From: Planctomycetaceae bacterium UBA4732
GTDB lineage: Bacteria; Planctomycetota; Planctomycetia; Gemmatales; Gemmataceae
NCBI GenBank assembly: GCA_002404095.1
Contig: DHJA01000290.1
Span: 1 to 42,829 of the forward strand
DNA: 42,829 nucleotides
Direction of reading: 5' to 3'
Shown: positions 10,774-19,491 of the stretch, in pieces
Numbering within the stretch: the stretch's first letter is position 1
Layout of the letters: each line of letters opens with the position of its first letter
Position numbers and translations under genes: made by a program
The notes under the pieces: generated by a model
The model's database searches: none
What the model saw: the letters and a program-made list of their open reading frames with translations, nothing else
What the model was told of the DNA's origin: nothing

Positions 10774-11721
10774 ATGAAATGTCTCGTCACCGGCGCCGCC
10801 GGCTTCATCGGTTCTCACTTGTGCGAACGACTCCTTCAGTCGGGCCACGCCGTCGCCGGAATCGACGCTTTCATCCCGTATTACCCTCGCGCCGTCAAAG
10901 AGGCCAACCTCGCCGGGCCGCGCAATCATCCCGATTTCACGCTCTTTACCAGCGATCTTCGCGATAGCGATCTCGCTCCGGCGCTCGACGGCGTTGAGGC
11001 CGTCTTTCACCTCGCCGCGATGCCCGGCCTGCCGCGCAGCTGGACCGATTTCGCTCTTTATGAGGGCTGTAATGTCGCCGCCACGCAACGGCTGTTAGAA
11101 GCGGCCCGCCAAACGCCCACGCTGCGCCGCTTCGTCTACGCTTCCACGTCGTCGGTCTACGGCCGTTATGGTTCCGGCGATGAGACGCTGCCGACGCGGC
11201 CGTCCTCGCCATACGGCGTGACCAAGCTGGCCGCCGAACACCTCTGCCGCGCCTACGCCGAAGAACATGGCCTGCCCGTAGTGGTGCTGCGCTATTTTTC
11301 GGTCTACGGCCCGCGGCAGCGGCCCGATATGGGCTACCATAAGTTCATCCACGCCCTCTTGCATGGCGACGAGATCGCCGTCTTTGGCGATGGTTTGCAG
11401 ACGCGCGGCAACACCTACATTGACGACTGCACGGCCGCCACGATGGCCGCGCTGGAGGCGCCGGTAGGCGAAGTGTACAACGTCGGCGGCGGCGAAACGG
11501 CGTCGGTATGGGATATTCTGGGCAAGCTGGAGACGATCCTCGGGCGGCGGGCTGTGGTACGCCGCGAGCCGGCCCGCGCCGGCGATCAGCGCTTCACGGC
11601 CGCCGACGCCGGCAAGCTGACGCGCCATCTCGGCTGGACGCCGGCGGTCGGTCTCGACGACGGCCTCGCCCGGCAAGCGGCATGGCAACAAGCCCAGCAG
11701 GGACGACGACTGGCGGCGTGA
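10774..11721 (+). CDS. NAD-dependent sugar-nucleotide epimerase/dehydratase
   Basis: A 315-residue short-chain (extended SDR) enzyme. The NAD-binding GAAGFIGSH sits at residues 7-15, the catalytic S126/S127 with Y147-GVT-K151 are present, and RYFSVYGPRQRPDMGYHKFI is the sugar-nucleotide binding region. Length and motifs fit UDP-glucose 4-epimerase or UDP-glucuronate 4-epimerase-like enzymes that supply sugars for surface polysaccharide. The precise substrate cannot be read from sequence. The start MKCLVTG is preferred because a GGAGG sits 10 bases upstream. queC follows after 36 bp on the same strand, probably co-transcribed. Confidence 0.88.
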   Translation: MKCLVTGAAGFIGSHLCERLLQSGHAVAGIDAFIPYYPRAVKEANLAGPRNHPDFTLFTSDLRDSDLAPALDGVEAVFHLAAMPGLPRSWTDFALYEGCNVAATQRLLEAARQTPTLRRFVYASTSSVYGRYGSGDETLPTRPSSPYGVTKLAAEHLCRAYAEEHGLPVVVLRYFSVYGPRQRPDMGYHKFIHALLHGDEIAVFGDGLQTRGNTYIDDCTAATMAALEAPVGEVYNVGGGETASVWDILGKLETILGRRAVVRREPARAGDQRFTAADAGKLTRHLGWTPAVGLDDGLARQAAWQQAQQGRRLAA

Positions 11722-11757
11722 GCGCCGCCCCAAAACAACATCAAGAGCGACACTCAA

Positions 11758-12459
11758 ATGGACAAATCATCTCTGCCGGCCGTCGTTCTACTGAGCGGCG
11801 GTCTCGATTCCGCCGTCGCGCTGGCGGTGGCGCGCCGGGATGGCTTCCGTTGCCACGCTCTGACCATCGCTTACGGGCAGCGCCATGCCGTCGAGTTGGA
11901 CGCCGCCCGCCGCGTGGCCGCCGCACTTGGGGCCGTCGAACAGCGCGTCTTTTCCCTCGACCTTCGCGCCTTCGGCGGCTCCGCCCTGACGGCCGACCTT
12001 GACGTGCCGCGCGACCGCAACGCCGAGGAGATGAATTCCGGGATCCCTATAACCTACGTTCCCGCTCGTAATACAGTTTTTTTATCGTTGGCCCTAGCGT
12101 GGGCCGAGACACTCGGCGCGTTCGACCTCTATATCGGAGTTAATGCGGTGGATTACTCCGGCTATCCGGATTGTCGGCCGGAGTTTACTTTCGCTTTCGA
12201 GCAATTGGCGAACCTCGCCACAAAGGCCGGTGTTGAGAAGCAAGGTCGTTTCCACATCCACACGCCGCTTGTCCACCTTTCCAAAGGGGAAATCATTCAT
12301 CTCGGCTTAACGCTCGGCGTCGATTTCGGCCTGACGCATAGCTGCTACGACCCAGCGCCGGACGGCGCCGCCTGCGGACGTTGTGACTCTTGCCGCATCC
12401 GCCGCGACGGCTTCGTCGCCGCCGGCGTCCCTGATCCGACGCGCTATGCCCTTGGATGA
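11758..12459 (+). CDS. queC: 7-cyano-7-deazaguanine synthase
   Basis: This 233-residue enzyme makes preQ0 from 7-carboxy-7-deazaguanine, ammonia and ATP, in the queuosine pathway. The ATP-pyrophosphatase P-loop SGGLDS is at residues 13-18. Family motifs [16 protein letters not shown] and [17 protein letters not shown] are intact. The C-terminal zinc site is complete (C196, C206, C209, C212). No queD, queE or queF is in the window, so the rest of the pathway must be elsewhere. I saw no preQ1 riboswitch in the 36-bp gap upstream. Confidence 0.96.
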   Translation: MDKSSLPAVVLLSGGLDSAVALAVARRDGFRCHALTIAYGQRHAVELDAARRVAAALGAVEQRVFSLDLRAFGGSALTADLDVPRDRNAEEMNSGIPITYVPARNTVFLSLALAWAETLGAFDLYIGVNAVDYSGYPDCRPEFTFAFEQLANLATKAGVEKQGRFHIHTPLVHLSKGEIIHLGLTLGVDFGLTHSCYDPAPDGAACGRCDSCRIRRDGFVAAGVPDPTRYALG

Positions 12460-12482
12460 TTGCATAGGTCCTATTGGACGCA

Positions 12483-12580
12483 GGCCTGTAGGGGCGGGGT
12501 TTTCCCGCCCTGCGTCGTCAAAGGCGGGGAAACCTTGCCCCTACAGGCCCTCGCCTCCAAAATCGGGAAGGGTGCGCCTG
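12483..12580. repeat. Family A palindromic repeat after queC
   Basis: An inverted repeat with arms 12483-12509 and 12523-12549 (27 bp, about 24 matching) and a 13-base loop: GGCCTGTAGGGGCGGGG on the left, GCCCCTACAGGCC on the right. A conserved tail CCAAAATCGGGA follows. The tail and right arm recur at 10618-10672. It may act as the 3' end structure of the queC transcript. Confidence 0.75.
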
Positions 12581-12685
12581 CGTCGAACCCGACTGGACAG
12601 GATACGCGGAAGGGTTTAAAGTAGATTGGAGAAGATTGAACACCAGCGTAAACAATAGGCCCGAACCATTTTTCCGGAGGTATGT

Positions 12686-13930
12686 TTGACGACCGCACTT
12701 CTAGCGGAGCCGCGAAGCGGCTTCCATTCTCTCTCCCTTTGTCCCGAATTGGTGGCCTCTCTCGACCGCGCGGGCTACAGCGATCCTACCCCCATCCAGG
12801 CCGCCGTCATCCCCGAAGCGCTCGCCGGACGCGACGTCCTCGGCCAGGCGCAGACTGGAACCGGAAAGACCGCTGCCTTCTTACTCCCGTTCATGCACCA
12901 CTGGCGCGAAGAAGAGCAGCACGGGCCGCAAGCCCTTATTCTGGCGCCCACGCGCGAACTGGTCGTCCAGGTGGCCGAGGAGGCGACGCGCCTCTCTCCC
13001 AGCCCCAACTGCCGCTCCGTGGCCATCTATGGCGGTCAGCGCTTCCAGCAACAACTCACGCAACTGAAGCGTGGGGCTGCCATCGCCGTCGGCTCTCCCG
13101 GCCGCGTGCTAGATCATCTGTCGCGCGGTACGCTTTCGCTGGACAAGGTGCGCTACGTCGTCCTCGACGAAGCCGACCGGATGCTTGACATTGGCTTTCG
13201 GCCCGACATTGAACGCATCCTGCGCCGTTGCCCGTCGAAGCGCCAGACGCTGCTCATGTCCGCGACGCTGCCGCCTCCCGTCCTGCGGCTGGCTCAACGC
13301 TATATGGTCGATCCGGTGAACATTAATTTGTCGCCGGAAAGAGTCACCGTTGAGAACATCGCCCAGTCGTACATCACCGTCGATGAAGACCGCAAGTACG
13401 AGCTGCTGCTGCATGTCTTCGACCGCCAGGAACCACGTCAGTGCATCATCTTCTGCGAGCGTAAGCGCTGGGTGGAAGACTTGTACCGCCAACTCCGCCT
13501 GGATCGTAAGCGCGTTGCCATGATGCACGGCGACCTTCCTCAGCCACTCCGCAATCGCATCATGCAAGGTTTCCGCGATGGCAAGATCACTTACCTCGTG
13601 GCCACCGACGTTGTCGGCCGCGGCATTGACGTGAAAAACATCTCGCACGTCATCAATTACGACCTGCCGCTCGACCCCGAAAACTACGTCCACCGCATCG
13701 GCCGTACCGGCCGCATCGGCGCCGATGGCGTGGCGGTGGCCTTCGTCACCCCGGAGCAGGGCGACCGGCTGACCGACATCGAAGGGTTCATCAACAAAGA
13801 AATCGACCGGGAAGACATCGAAGGCTTTCAGGCCTACACGCCCCGGCCGGTCAAGGAAGATCCCAAGGAGTTCAAGACGCCGACCAAAGTGTTCGGCCGT
13901 CGCACGAAAAAGTATAGCAATCGTCTCTAA
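12686..13930 (+). CDS. DEAD-box ATP-dependent RNA helicase
   Basis: A 414-residue RNA helicase with all motifs in order: Q motif DPTPIQ (33-38), Walker A AQTGTGKT (55-62), APTREL (87-92), DEAD (161-164), SAT (192-194), IIFCERKRW, VATDVVGRGID and HRIGRTGR. The C-terminus is short and basic (GRRTKKYSNRL). It unwinds RNA duplexes in ribosome or mRNA metabolism. The start is a TTG at 12686, placed 5 bases after a strong GGAGG. An ATG at 12682 lies in another frame and too close to that site. Which paralogue (RhlE-like or DeaD-like) is not resolvable. Confidence 0.94.
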   Translation: MTTALLAEPRSGFHSLSLCPELVASLDRAGYSDPTPIQAAVIPEALAGRDVLGQAQTGTGKTAAFLLPFMHHWREEEQHGPQALILAPTRELVVQVAEEATRLSPSPNCRSVAIYGGQRFQQQLTQLKRGAAIAVGSPGRVLDHLSRGTLSLDKVRYVVLDEADRMLDIGFRPDIERILRRCPSKRQTLLMSATLPPPVLRLAQRYMVDPVNINLSPERVTVENIAQSYITVDEDRKYELLLHVFDRQEPRQCIIFCERKRWVEDLYRQLRLDRKRVAMMHGDLPQPLRNRIMQGFRDGKITYLVATDVVGRGIDVKNISHVINYDLPLDPENYVHRIGRTGRIGADGVAVAFVTPEQGDRLTDIEGFINKEIDREDIEGFQAYTPRPVKEDPKEFKTPTKVFGRRTKKYSNRL

Positions 13931-13936
13931 ATTTAT

Positions 13937-14023
13937 TGGCGAACGGCCGGCGTAAGCCGGCTGGTACGTCACCAAGTCGGCGATAATGTGACGTACCAGC
14001 CGGCTTACGCCGGCCGTTCGCCA
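13937..14023. repeat. Family B palindrome between convergent genes
   Basis: A perfect 36-bp inverted repeat (13937-13972 and 13988-14023) with a 15-base loop. The arm begins TGGCGAACGGCCGGCGTAAG. It lies exactly between the ends of the converging helicase and MMPL genes, so it could terminate both transcripts. A related palindrome at 41402-41493 differs at positions that stay paired. Confidence 0.95.
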
Positions 14024-14026
14024 TTG

Positions 14027-16537
14027 TCAAAGCCCACGAGGTTCGCTCGTGGGCTTGCCGTTTTTATAGCCCTCTTCGCCAAGCGGAACATGCACCGACT
14101 TTCCCGCCCCACGCAGCAACGGAATCCGGCCGCCGCGCAGCAGAATGAGGAAAGCAGGTACCAGAATGGGCCGCACGACAAACGTATCCAAAAGAATGCC
14201 GAACGCCAGGGCGAAGCCGAGTTGCTTCATTTCCGTCAGCGAACCGCCCAGAAGCGACGCGAAGGTGCCGGCCATGATGACGCCGCAGCTGGAAATGATC
14301 GGGCCAGTTCGATCCAACGCCTGCGTGATCGCATGCAATGGTCCGTGGCGCCGTTCCTCTTCGTCGATCCGCGTCATGAGAAAAATGTTGTAGTCCTCGC
14401 CGACGGCGATCAATATGGCGAATAAAAAGATCGCTATTTTCCAGTCGATCCCGTTAAACCCGTGAGGGTCAAGTAGGTAGAAAACGATGAAACAGACTCC
14501 TAACGTCGTGTAATAGCTGAACAGGACGCTCACCAGTAGGTAGAAGGGAATCGTGAACCGGCGCAGCAGGACGATGAGGATAAAGAACACACTGGCAAGA
14601 ACAAGAATCTCGATGCGGCCACTGTCCTCTTGCATAACGCTCGCCAGGTCGCGCACGCTGGCGGTCGTTCCGACGACGTAAAGCTGAGAATCCTGACGGT
14701 CACCGGCCGGGAGTGCGGATCGCACGGCCTGCTCCATGCGGTTAAGGTCTTCAATGCTTTGCCGCGAGAATGGACTTTGATTCAAGGTCAGATCTAGGCG
14801 AGTCGCCGTCCGTTCTGATTTCCCCAGGCCGGTGACGTAATGAGTGCGGGCCTCGCGCTCGGTGGTCTCTTTGCGCACCTCCGCCGGCACTTCCAACCCG
14901 GAGTAGTCTTGCCCAGCCTGTTCGGTGATTCCCAGCGGGCTGGTAAGGCTGCGCACGTCCGCCAGCCCCAATTCGTCTTTCCGCGCGCGCAGTTGATCGG
15001 TCACTTTTTCCACGACGGCCCGCCCCTCCGGGGCGCCGAAGTCCGTGTGCGGATCGACCAGCAGCATGGAAACGGCGCCTACGATGCCGGCGGGGAAATG
15101 CTCTTGGAGCAATCGGGTTCCAGCTGTGCTGGAAGATTCCGCTGGAAGATTCGCAATGAAATCGAAAGTCACATGGTTGGAAAGCAGCCCGCCGAGGATT
15201 GCGAAAGGCGCCATGACCGCGACCGTCGTCCACCAGACCGTTCCGGCCCTGCGAAGTAGAAACCGACCAATCCAGTCCCAAATCCGTTCCATGCCACCGG
15301 CCGCGAAGTACGCTCGCCAGGATTTCGCCGGCGTATCCGACGCTAGCCCAACGCTTTGCCGACCCATTTGCGGCCAAAAGGCCCATTTGCCGGCCAGCCC
15401 CAAGAGCGCCGGGCTGAACGTCAGCGTGGCGCACAGGACTAGAAAGAGAGTAAGGGGGATGGCGATGCCGGCCTCTCGGAACTTGCCGAACTGGGCGAAA
15501 AACATCATGCCAATGCCGCACATCACCGTGGCCGCACTCGCCGTAAGGGCCGCGCCCACGTTGCCGACCGCCGCCTCCGCCGCCTGCGAAGGATTATTGC
15601 CGAGGTCCAACTCTTCCTTGTACCGGGCTGTCAGAAAAAGGCAGTAATCGACTCCGGCGCCGTAGGCAAGGATGGTGACATAAATCTGTAGACCCTGGAA
15701 AAGCGTAAGGTATCCCGCTTGCCCCAGCAGTGCCAGAATGTTGAGCGAAATCTGCACCGCGAGGCCCACCGTGGCCAGGGGGATCAAAGCGAGCAACGGC
15801 GCCCGGTAAATTACGACTAACAGCACGATTACCATCACCACCGTCAGAAACATGGTGCTGCTTACGCTATCTCGTTCGGCCTGCGTGTGATCCCGGCCTA
15901 TAACGGCGCTGCCGGTAATGGTGATCTCCAATCCCGGCGGAACCTCTCCCCGCGCCTGGAGATGATGGACCAGTTTCTCAGTCTCTTCAATCGTCGACCA
16001 GTTTTGAATGGAGAGGAATTCCGTCGTTAGATCGACCACGACCAGCAGCGCCTGCCCGTCGGGACTCACGAGCAAGGCGCCGGCCCCAGGCGTATTGGGT
16101 GTACGGATGCGAGCAATGATGGACCGCTTCTGCGGCGGTTCGGGCTGCTTGACCGATTCGTCGTCGGAAAATAAAGGGTCGTCGGAAGATTTGATTTCGT
16201 AAGCCAGACCGCCGTCGTCTTCGGCGAGGCTCCGAATTCCGGGGGATAATTTATCGCTGATGAACTTCAGATCGCCGGCAAGGTGCGGGCGCTCGTCCTC
16301 GTTTCGGTGGAGGACGAGTACCACATTGCTGCCCTGACCATCCTGGGGAAACGCCTCGGCGAACTTTTCCTCGGCGCGCCGACTTGGCGACTCCGCGGGC
16401 AAGAAAGCGAATTCGCGGTCTTGAGCTGCCTTGTTCCACGGCGGCGCGGCGTACCAAGTTCCTATCAGGAGGGCCGCCCACGCCGCCAGCACCAGCGGCC
16501 AAGCGCGCCGAACAGCTTGTCCAAGGAAGCGAAACAT
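14027..16537 (-). CDS. MMPL/RND family membrane exporter
   Basis: An 836-residue integral membrane protein with the MMPL layout: one N-terminal helix, a periplasmic domain, a five-helix block, then the same pattern again. The duplicated motifs GAGVDYCLFLTARYKEEL and AVGEDYNIFLMTRIDEE carry the acidic residues of the proton relay. Members export lipids, hopanoids or toxic compounds using proton motive force. Substrate is unknown. A GGAGG precedes the ATG. A PhnD-like binding protein and a TolC-like protein lie upstream on the same strand, but no membrane-fusion protein is present. Confidence 0.9.
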   Translation of the reverse strand: MFRFLGQAVRRAWPLVLAAWAALLIGTWYAAPPWNKAAQDREFAFLPAESPSRRAEEKFAEAFPQDGQGSNVVLVLHRNEDERPHLAGDLKFISDKLSPGIRSLAEDDGGLAYEIKSSDDPLFSDDESVKQPEPPQKRSIIARIRTPNTPGAGALLVSPDGQALLVVVDLTTEFLSIQNWSTIEETEKLVHHLQARGEVPPGLEITITGSAVIGRDHTQAERDSVSSTMFLTVVMVIVLLVVIYRAPLLALIPLATVGLAVQISLNILALLGQAGYLTLFQGLQIYVTILAYGAGVDYCLFLTARYKEELDLGNNPSQAAEAAVGNVGAALTASAATVMCGIGMMFFAQFGKFREAGIAIPLTLFLVLCATLTFSPALLGLAGKWAFWPQMGRQSVGLASDTPAKSWRAYFAAGGMERIWDWIGRFLLRRAGTVWWTTVAVMAPFAILGGLLSNHVTFDFIANLPAESSSTAGTRLLQEHFPAGIVGAVSMLLVDPHTDFGAPEGRAVVEKVTDQLRARKDELGLADVRSLTSPLGITEQAGQDYSGLEVPAEVRKETTEREARTHYVTGLGKSERTATRLDLTLNQSPFSRQSIEDLNRMEQAVRSALPAGDRQDSQLYVVGTTASVRDLASVMQEDSGRIEILVLASVFFILIVLLRRFTIPFYLLVSVLFSYYTTLGVCFIVFYLLDPHGFNGIDWKIAIFLFAILIAVGEDYNIFLMTRIDEEERRHGPLHAITQALDRTGPIISSCGVIMAGTFASLLGGSLTEMKQLGFALAFGILLDTFVVRPILVPAFLILLRGGRIPLLRGAGKSVHVPLGEEGYKNGKPTSEPRGL

Positions 16538-16574
16538 CGTCCTCCATCCGTTTGCGCGGCGCTGTGTCCTGGTG

Positions 16575-16617
16575 AGCCGCCGGGCTTGCCCCGGCGGGAT
16601 AAACCCGCTGGCTCGCT
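16575..16617. repeat. Family C repeat, copy 1
   Basis: A compound palindrome: AGCCGCCGGG, CCCCGGCGGGATAAACCC, then GCTGGCTCGCT. It is homologous to 17640-17687 and lies just after the 3' end of the PhnD-like gene, before the MMPL gene. Confidence 0.75.
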
Positions 16618-16663
16618 AGGGTTTTGAAACGGCTTTTAACTACTTAAAAGAGAATGAATCGGA

Positions 16664-17587
16664 TTATTTCGCTTTATCTTTCGGCGGGTAATCTTTCACC
16701 GCGGCGGCCAAAACTTTATCGAAGTCTTCCGGCACGGCCTCAAAGCCGGTGAGGTGAAACAGGGTCAAGAGCGTCTGCCCCTTTTCATTGTTGGTTGCGT
16801 TCATCATGCCCGTTTTGAATTGTTCCCGAGTGCCTTCATCCAGCACCGAACCGTAATAGGCTACCACCACGGGCGGAAAAGGCTGCGAATGCGCAACTTC
16901 CTTTAGCTGCTTAAAACGGCCCGGCTTACGGCCTTTGTAGGCTTCGAGAGCGGCGCGAATGACTGCCACCACCTGCACTTTTCCATCGACCAGCGAGTCT
17001 AAAGCCTCCTCCACGTTGTCCGGCGTGGTGACCTTGGAGAAGAATGTCTTCGCAGTCTTGCCGTCGACTTCGCTCTGCCGGTCCACGAACAGACGTAGGG
17101 AACCTTCGCCCGTCGCGGGCAGCGCCAGCGACTGACCCTGTAGCCCGGCGAAATCTTTAGCCGCATTGTCGCGCTTTACCACTAGATGAGCGACGGGATA
17201 GCGGTTGACGTTGATGGCGATAGCCAGCGGCTTCAGTTCCGGATTCTTTTGCTGCGCCCAAGCGAATTCGTAGCCCTGAAAGACGCCGAGCTGCAACTTT
17301 CCTTTGGCCATCTGGTCGGTGAGTTCTTGCCAATCCTTTTGGCTGAGGATCTCGTTGTCCATGCCATCTTCTTCCTTGATGTACTTGTGCAACGTTTCGA
17401 GGCCGGCCTTTTCTCTAGGCCCGTGGGTCTGGCCAGTCAGCTCGCCGGACGTGCCAATTCGTAGGACGTCCAATTTGTCCGCCGCCGTTCCAGTCGTTAT
17501 CCCCACGGCTGCCAGAAAAGGCGCGAGCGCGAACGTCAGAAAGAAGAATCTCGAAGTAAGCCGAGACGAGCTTTGTCGTATAGTCAT
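16664..17587 (-). CDS. PhnD-like periplasmic binding protein
   Basis: A 307-residue secreted protein with an N-terminal signal sequence (Arg-containing start, hydrophobic FFFLTFALAPFLAAVGI, then Ala-rich site). The mature part matches phosphate/phosphonate ABC-transporter substrate-binding proteins (PF12974): a start LDVLRIGTSGE, a middle LGVFQGYEFAWAQQKNPELKPLA and LVVKRD, and a late PPVVVAYYG. No permease or ATPase gene is nearby, so it may be an orphan binding or sensing protein. The start MTIRQSSS has a GGAG 8 bases upstream and is preferred to a start 7 codons earlier. Confidence 0.8.
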   Translation of the reverse strand: MTIRQSSSRLTSRFFFLTFALAPFLAAVGITTGTAADKLDVLRIGTSGELTGQTHGPREKAGLETLHKYIKEEDGMDNEILSQKDWQELTDQMAKGKLQLGVFQGYEFAWAQQKNPELKPLAIAINVNRYPVAHLVVKRDNAAKDFAGLQGQSLALPATGEGSLRLFVDRQSEVDGKTAKTFFSKVTTPDNVEEALDSLVDGKVQVVAVIRAALEAYKGRKPGRFKQLKEVAHSQPFPPVVVAYYGSVLDEGTREQFKTGMMNATNNEKGQTLLTLFHLTGFEAVPEDFDKVLAAAVKDYPPKDKAK

Positions 17588-17639
17588 GGCGCTATCTCCA
17601 GTCCGCATTCCATTAAGTAAGAGTCACTGCCAGAAGACC

Positions 17640-17687
17640 AGCCGCCGTTGCTCTGTCCCGGCGGAGATAAACCCCCGCCGCTCGCTT
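17640..17687. repeat. Family C repeat, copy 2
   Basis: AGCCGCCG, CCCGGCGGAGATAAACCC, then CGCCGCTCGCTT, homologous to the element at 16575-16617 with the same order of blocks. It lies 140 bp past the end of the TolC-like gene and before the PhnD-like gene. Confidence 0.75.
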
Positions 17688-17827
17688 ATTGTAGGGCGCG
17701 CGCGACAGCGAGGCACTCGCATTTGAAATAAGCAAATACGGAGCCAAAGAATAGAAGTGAAAAGGACGAATCGCGCCGCCTTCCTGTCCGGTCGGGGCGA
17801 TTCGTCTCGCGGCATTCAAAAAATGGC

Positions 17828-19180
17828 TTACTTCGCCTTCGCGCCGGCCGTGATGACAGTCCGGGGACCTGTAGGTTCGACCAGTCCCGCGCAGAAGCCG
17901 CCGGCGGTCACGCGCTCCAAGTCGGCGAGGGCCAAAACCTGCTGGTAAAGGAACTCATTGTACTGCGACCGCGCCGTCGCCGCGACTACATGCGCGTTGA
18001 CCACTTCGTCCACCTTGACCTTTAGGCCGGCGATGAAATCCCGGTTTTGGTCGGCCGCCAGTTTATCGCCGGAGTCGGCGGCCTCGCGCGCCGCGCTCGC
18101 CTGCTGAGACGCCTGTTCCCAGCGAAGGAAAGAGTCATCGGCCTCCAGGACAATCAGGTTGCGCGTCGTCGCCACCATGGCCCCCGCTCGCGCGTACAGC
18201 GCTCGGGCGTGCTCGACGCGCTCCTGTCGATTGCCGGCCAATAGGCCCGGCATCTCCGGAGCGACGGCCCCAGGACGGTACTCGCTGTTGCGAACGCCTT
18301 GCGGGACTGGCCGGGCGTGGATGTCCGTGCCGGCGGCGAACGTCTGCATCCGTTGGAGTACGCTCGTGCCTTGAGCGTCGATCTCCAGGCAAACGACCTG
18401 GGCGAAGACGCCGGCCTGAATCATTTCGCCGCGACGGGCGACGGCCGCGGCGACCACCTCGTCGCGGTTGGGGCGCACATCCGGCTCGGGCAGACGGCCG
18501 GGCGGCACGTCAAGCCAACACTCCGGCTCTAGTCCAATCGCTTCTTTGAGGGCGGCCAAGGCGCGCTTTACTCCAGAGGTTGCCTGTATACGTCGCGTCT
18601 CGGCAAGGCGTTGGTAAACCGTGGCCCGGTTGACGTCGGCGGATGTAATGTCCGCGGCGCCGGCGTCCAGAGCGCGTTGGGCCGCGTCGCGCGTGGCGCC
18701 GATCCGATCCACGACGCCGCGAGCGATGCGCTCCTGTTCGCGGGCGTAAATGACGGTGAAATAGGTGCGCGCCACGGCGTAGGCCGCGTCGCGCTGGTCC
18801 TGTTCCAGGCCGGCGGCGGCGGCGGTCACACCGAGGCAGGCTTGCCGGCGCCGAACAGGTATTTCAGGATCGAGGGTCGCCGGGAAGCGCAGTTTTTCCA
18901 CAGCCTCCCGCCCGTCTTCACTCGCGGTCAGGGTCGCTTGCTGGGCGGCGATGCGCGGCTGTCGTTCCAGGGCCAGGTGGATGCACGTCGCCAGGTCAAG
19001 CGTCTGGCTCGAAACAGGCAAAGCCGGTTGGGGGCCGGTCTGACTGAACACGGGCATTTCAGCGCTGGCGGTAGGTTGGGCGGTAGTCAGGGACGCCGTG
19101 AGACACAATAAAAAAGCGGGCGCCAGCCGCGCGACAACCCGAACCGGAAACCCGCCTTGAAAGCGCCAGTGGTGCATCAT
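17828..19180 (-). CDS. TolC-like outer membrane efflux protein
   Basis: A 450-residue secreted protein with a signal peptide (VVARLAPAFLLCLTASLTTAQP). The pattern SQTLDLATCIHLALERQPRIAAQQA is the TolC family start, and long amphipathic helices follow. The second repeat includes HARALYARAGAMVATTRNLI and a coiled-coil tail. It should form an outer membrane channel for export. The start is the first of two adjacent ATGs (MMHHWRF), with AGAGG about 10 bases before. Upstream residues in frame are Arg-rich and unlike a signal peptide. Confidence 0.85.
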   Translation of the reverse strand: MMHHWRFQGGFPVRVVARLAPAFLLCLTASLTTAQPTASAEMPVFSQTGPQPALPVSSQTLDLATCIHLALERQPRIAAQQATLTASEDGREAVEKLRFPATLDPEIPVRRRQACLGVTAAAAGLEQDQRDAAYAVARTYFTVIYAREQERIARGVVDRIGATRDAAQRALDAGAADITSADVNRATVYQRLAETRRIQATSGVKRALAALKEAIGLEPECWLDVPPGRLPEPDVRPNRDEVVAAAVARRGEMIQAGVFAQVVCLEIDAQGTSVLQRMQTFAAGTDIHARPVPQGVRNSEYRPGAVAPEMPGLLAGNRQERVEHARALYARAGAMVATTRNLIVLEADDSFLRWEQASQQASAAREAADSGDKLAADQNRDFIAGLKVKVDEVVNAHVVAATARSQYNEFLYQQVLALADLERVTAGGFCAGLVEPTGPRTVITAGAKAK

Positions 19181-19491
19181 GTGGTGTATCCTCTTGCACG
19201 ACGGCGCGTGGAAGGGCGCCGTCGCTGTTGCTCGGAACCTTACTCCTGCTCGGGACAAAACCGATGTCCGGCTTCGAGAATTCATCGGCCGGACGGCCTG
19301 GTTTTAATACGCGCAAGCGGGCGGCATCCAAGCAAGCGACTGCAGATCACGACTGCTGTGGGGATTTTGCCGTGTTTGTGGTGCCGAAGAAGTCGTTTAG
19401 CCGCGACCCGAAGGGGAGCGCGGGCGGAGCGCTCCCCTTCGGGTCGCGGCTAAACGACCCCTTCCCAGGAGAAGACTTACGGAACAGATTC
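19181..19491. other. 311-bp intergenic region holding a family D palindrome
   Basis: No gene is visible between the start of the TolC-like gene and the end of the DUF1570 gene. The main structure is the 30-bp inverted repeat at 19392-19458. The rest is unremarkable. Confidence 0.6.
19392..19458. repeat. Family D palindrome, complete copy
   Basis: A perfect 30-bp inverted repeat (19392-19421 and 19429-19458) with a 7-base loop GGGCGGA. The arm reads GTCGTTTAGCCGCGACCCGA then AGGGGAGCGC. It sits 34 bp past the end of the DUF1570 gene. The first 20 bases of the same element recur at the very end of the window (42810-42829). Confidence 0.95.

Noticed and set aside
11722..11757. A preQ1 riboswitch before queC
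   Set aside because: The 36-bp gap is too short and shows no pseudoknot-like aptamer.
12682..13188. An ATG-started frame at 12682 as the helicase N-terminus
   Set aside because: It is out of frame with the helicase and only 1 base from the Shine-Dalgarno. The TTG at 12686 opens the correct frame at proper spacing.
14027..19180. MMPL, PhnD-like and TolC-like genes as one tripartite exporter
   Set aside because: There is no membrane-fusion protein, the gaps contain terminator-like palindromes, and MMPL proteins do not normally use this layout. Shared strand alone is weak evidence.
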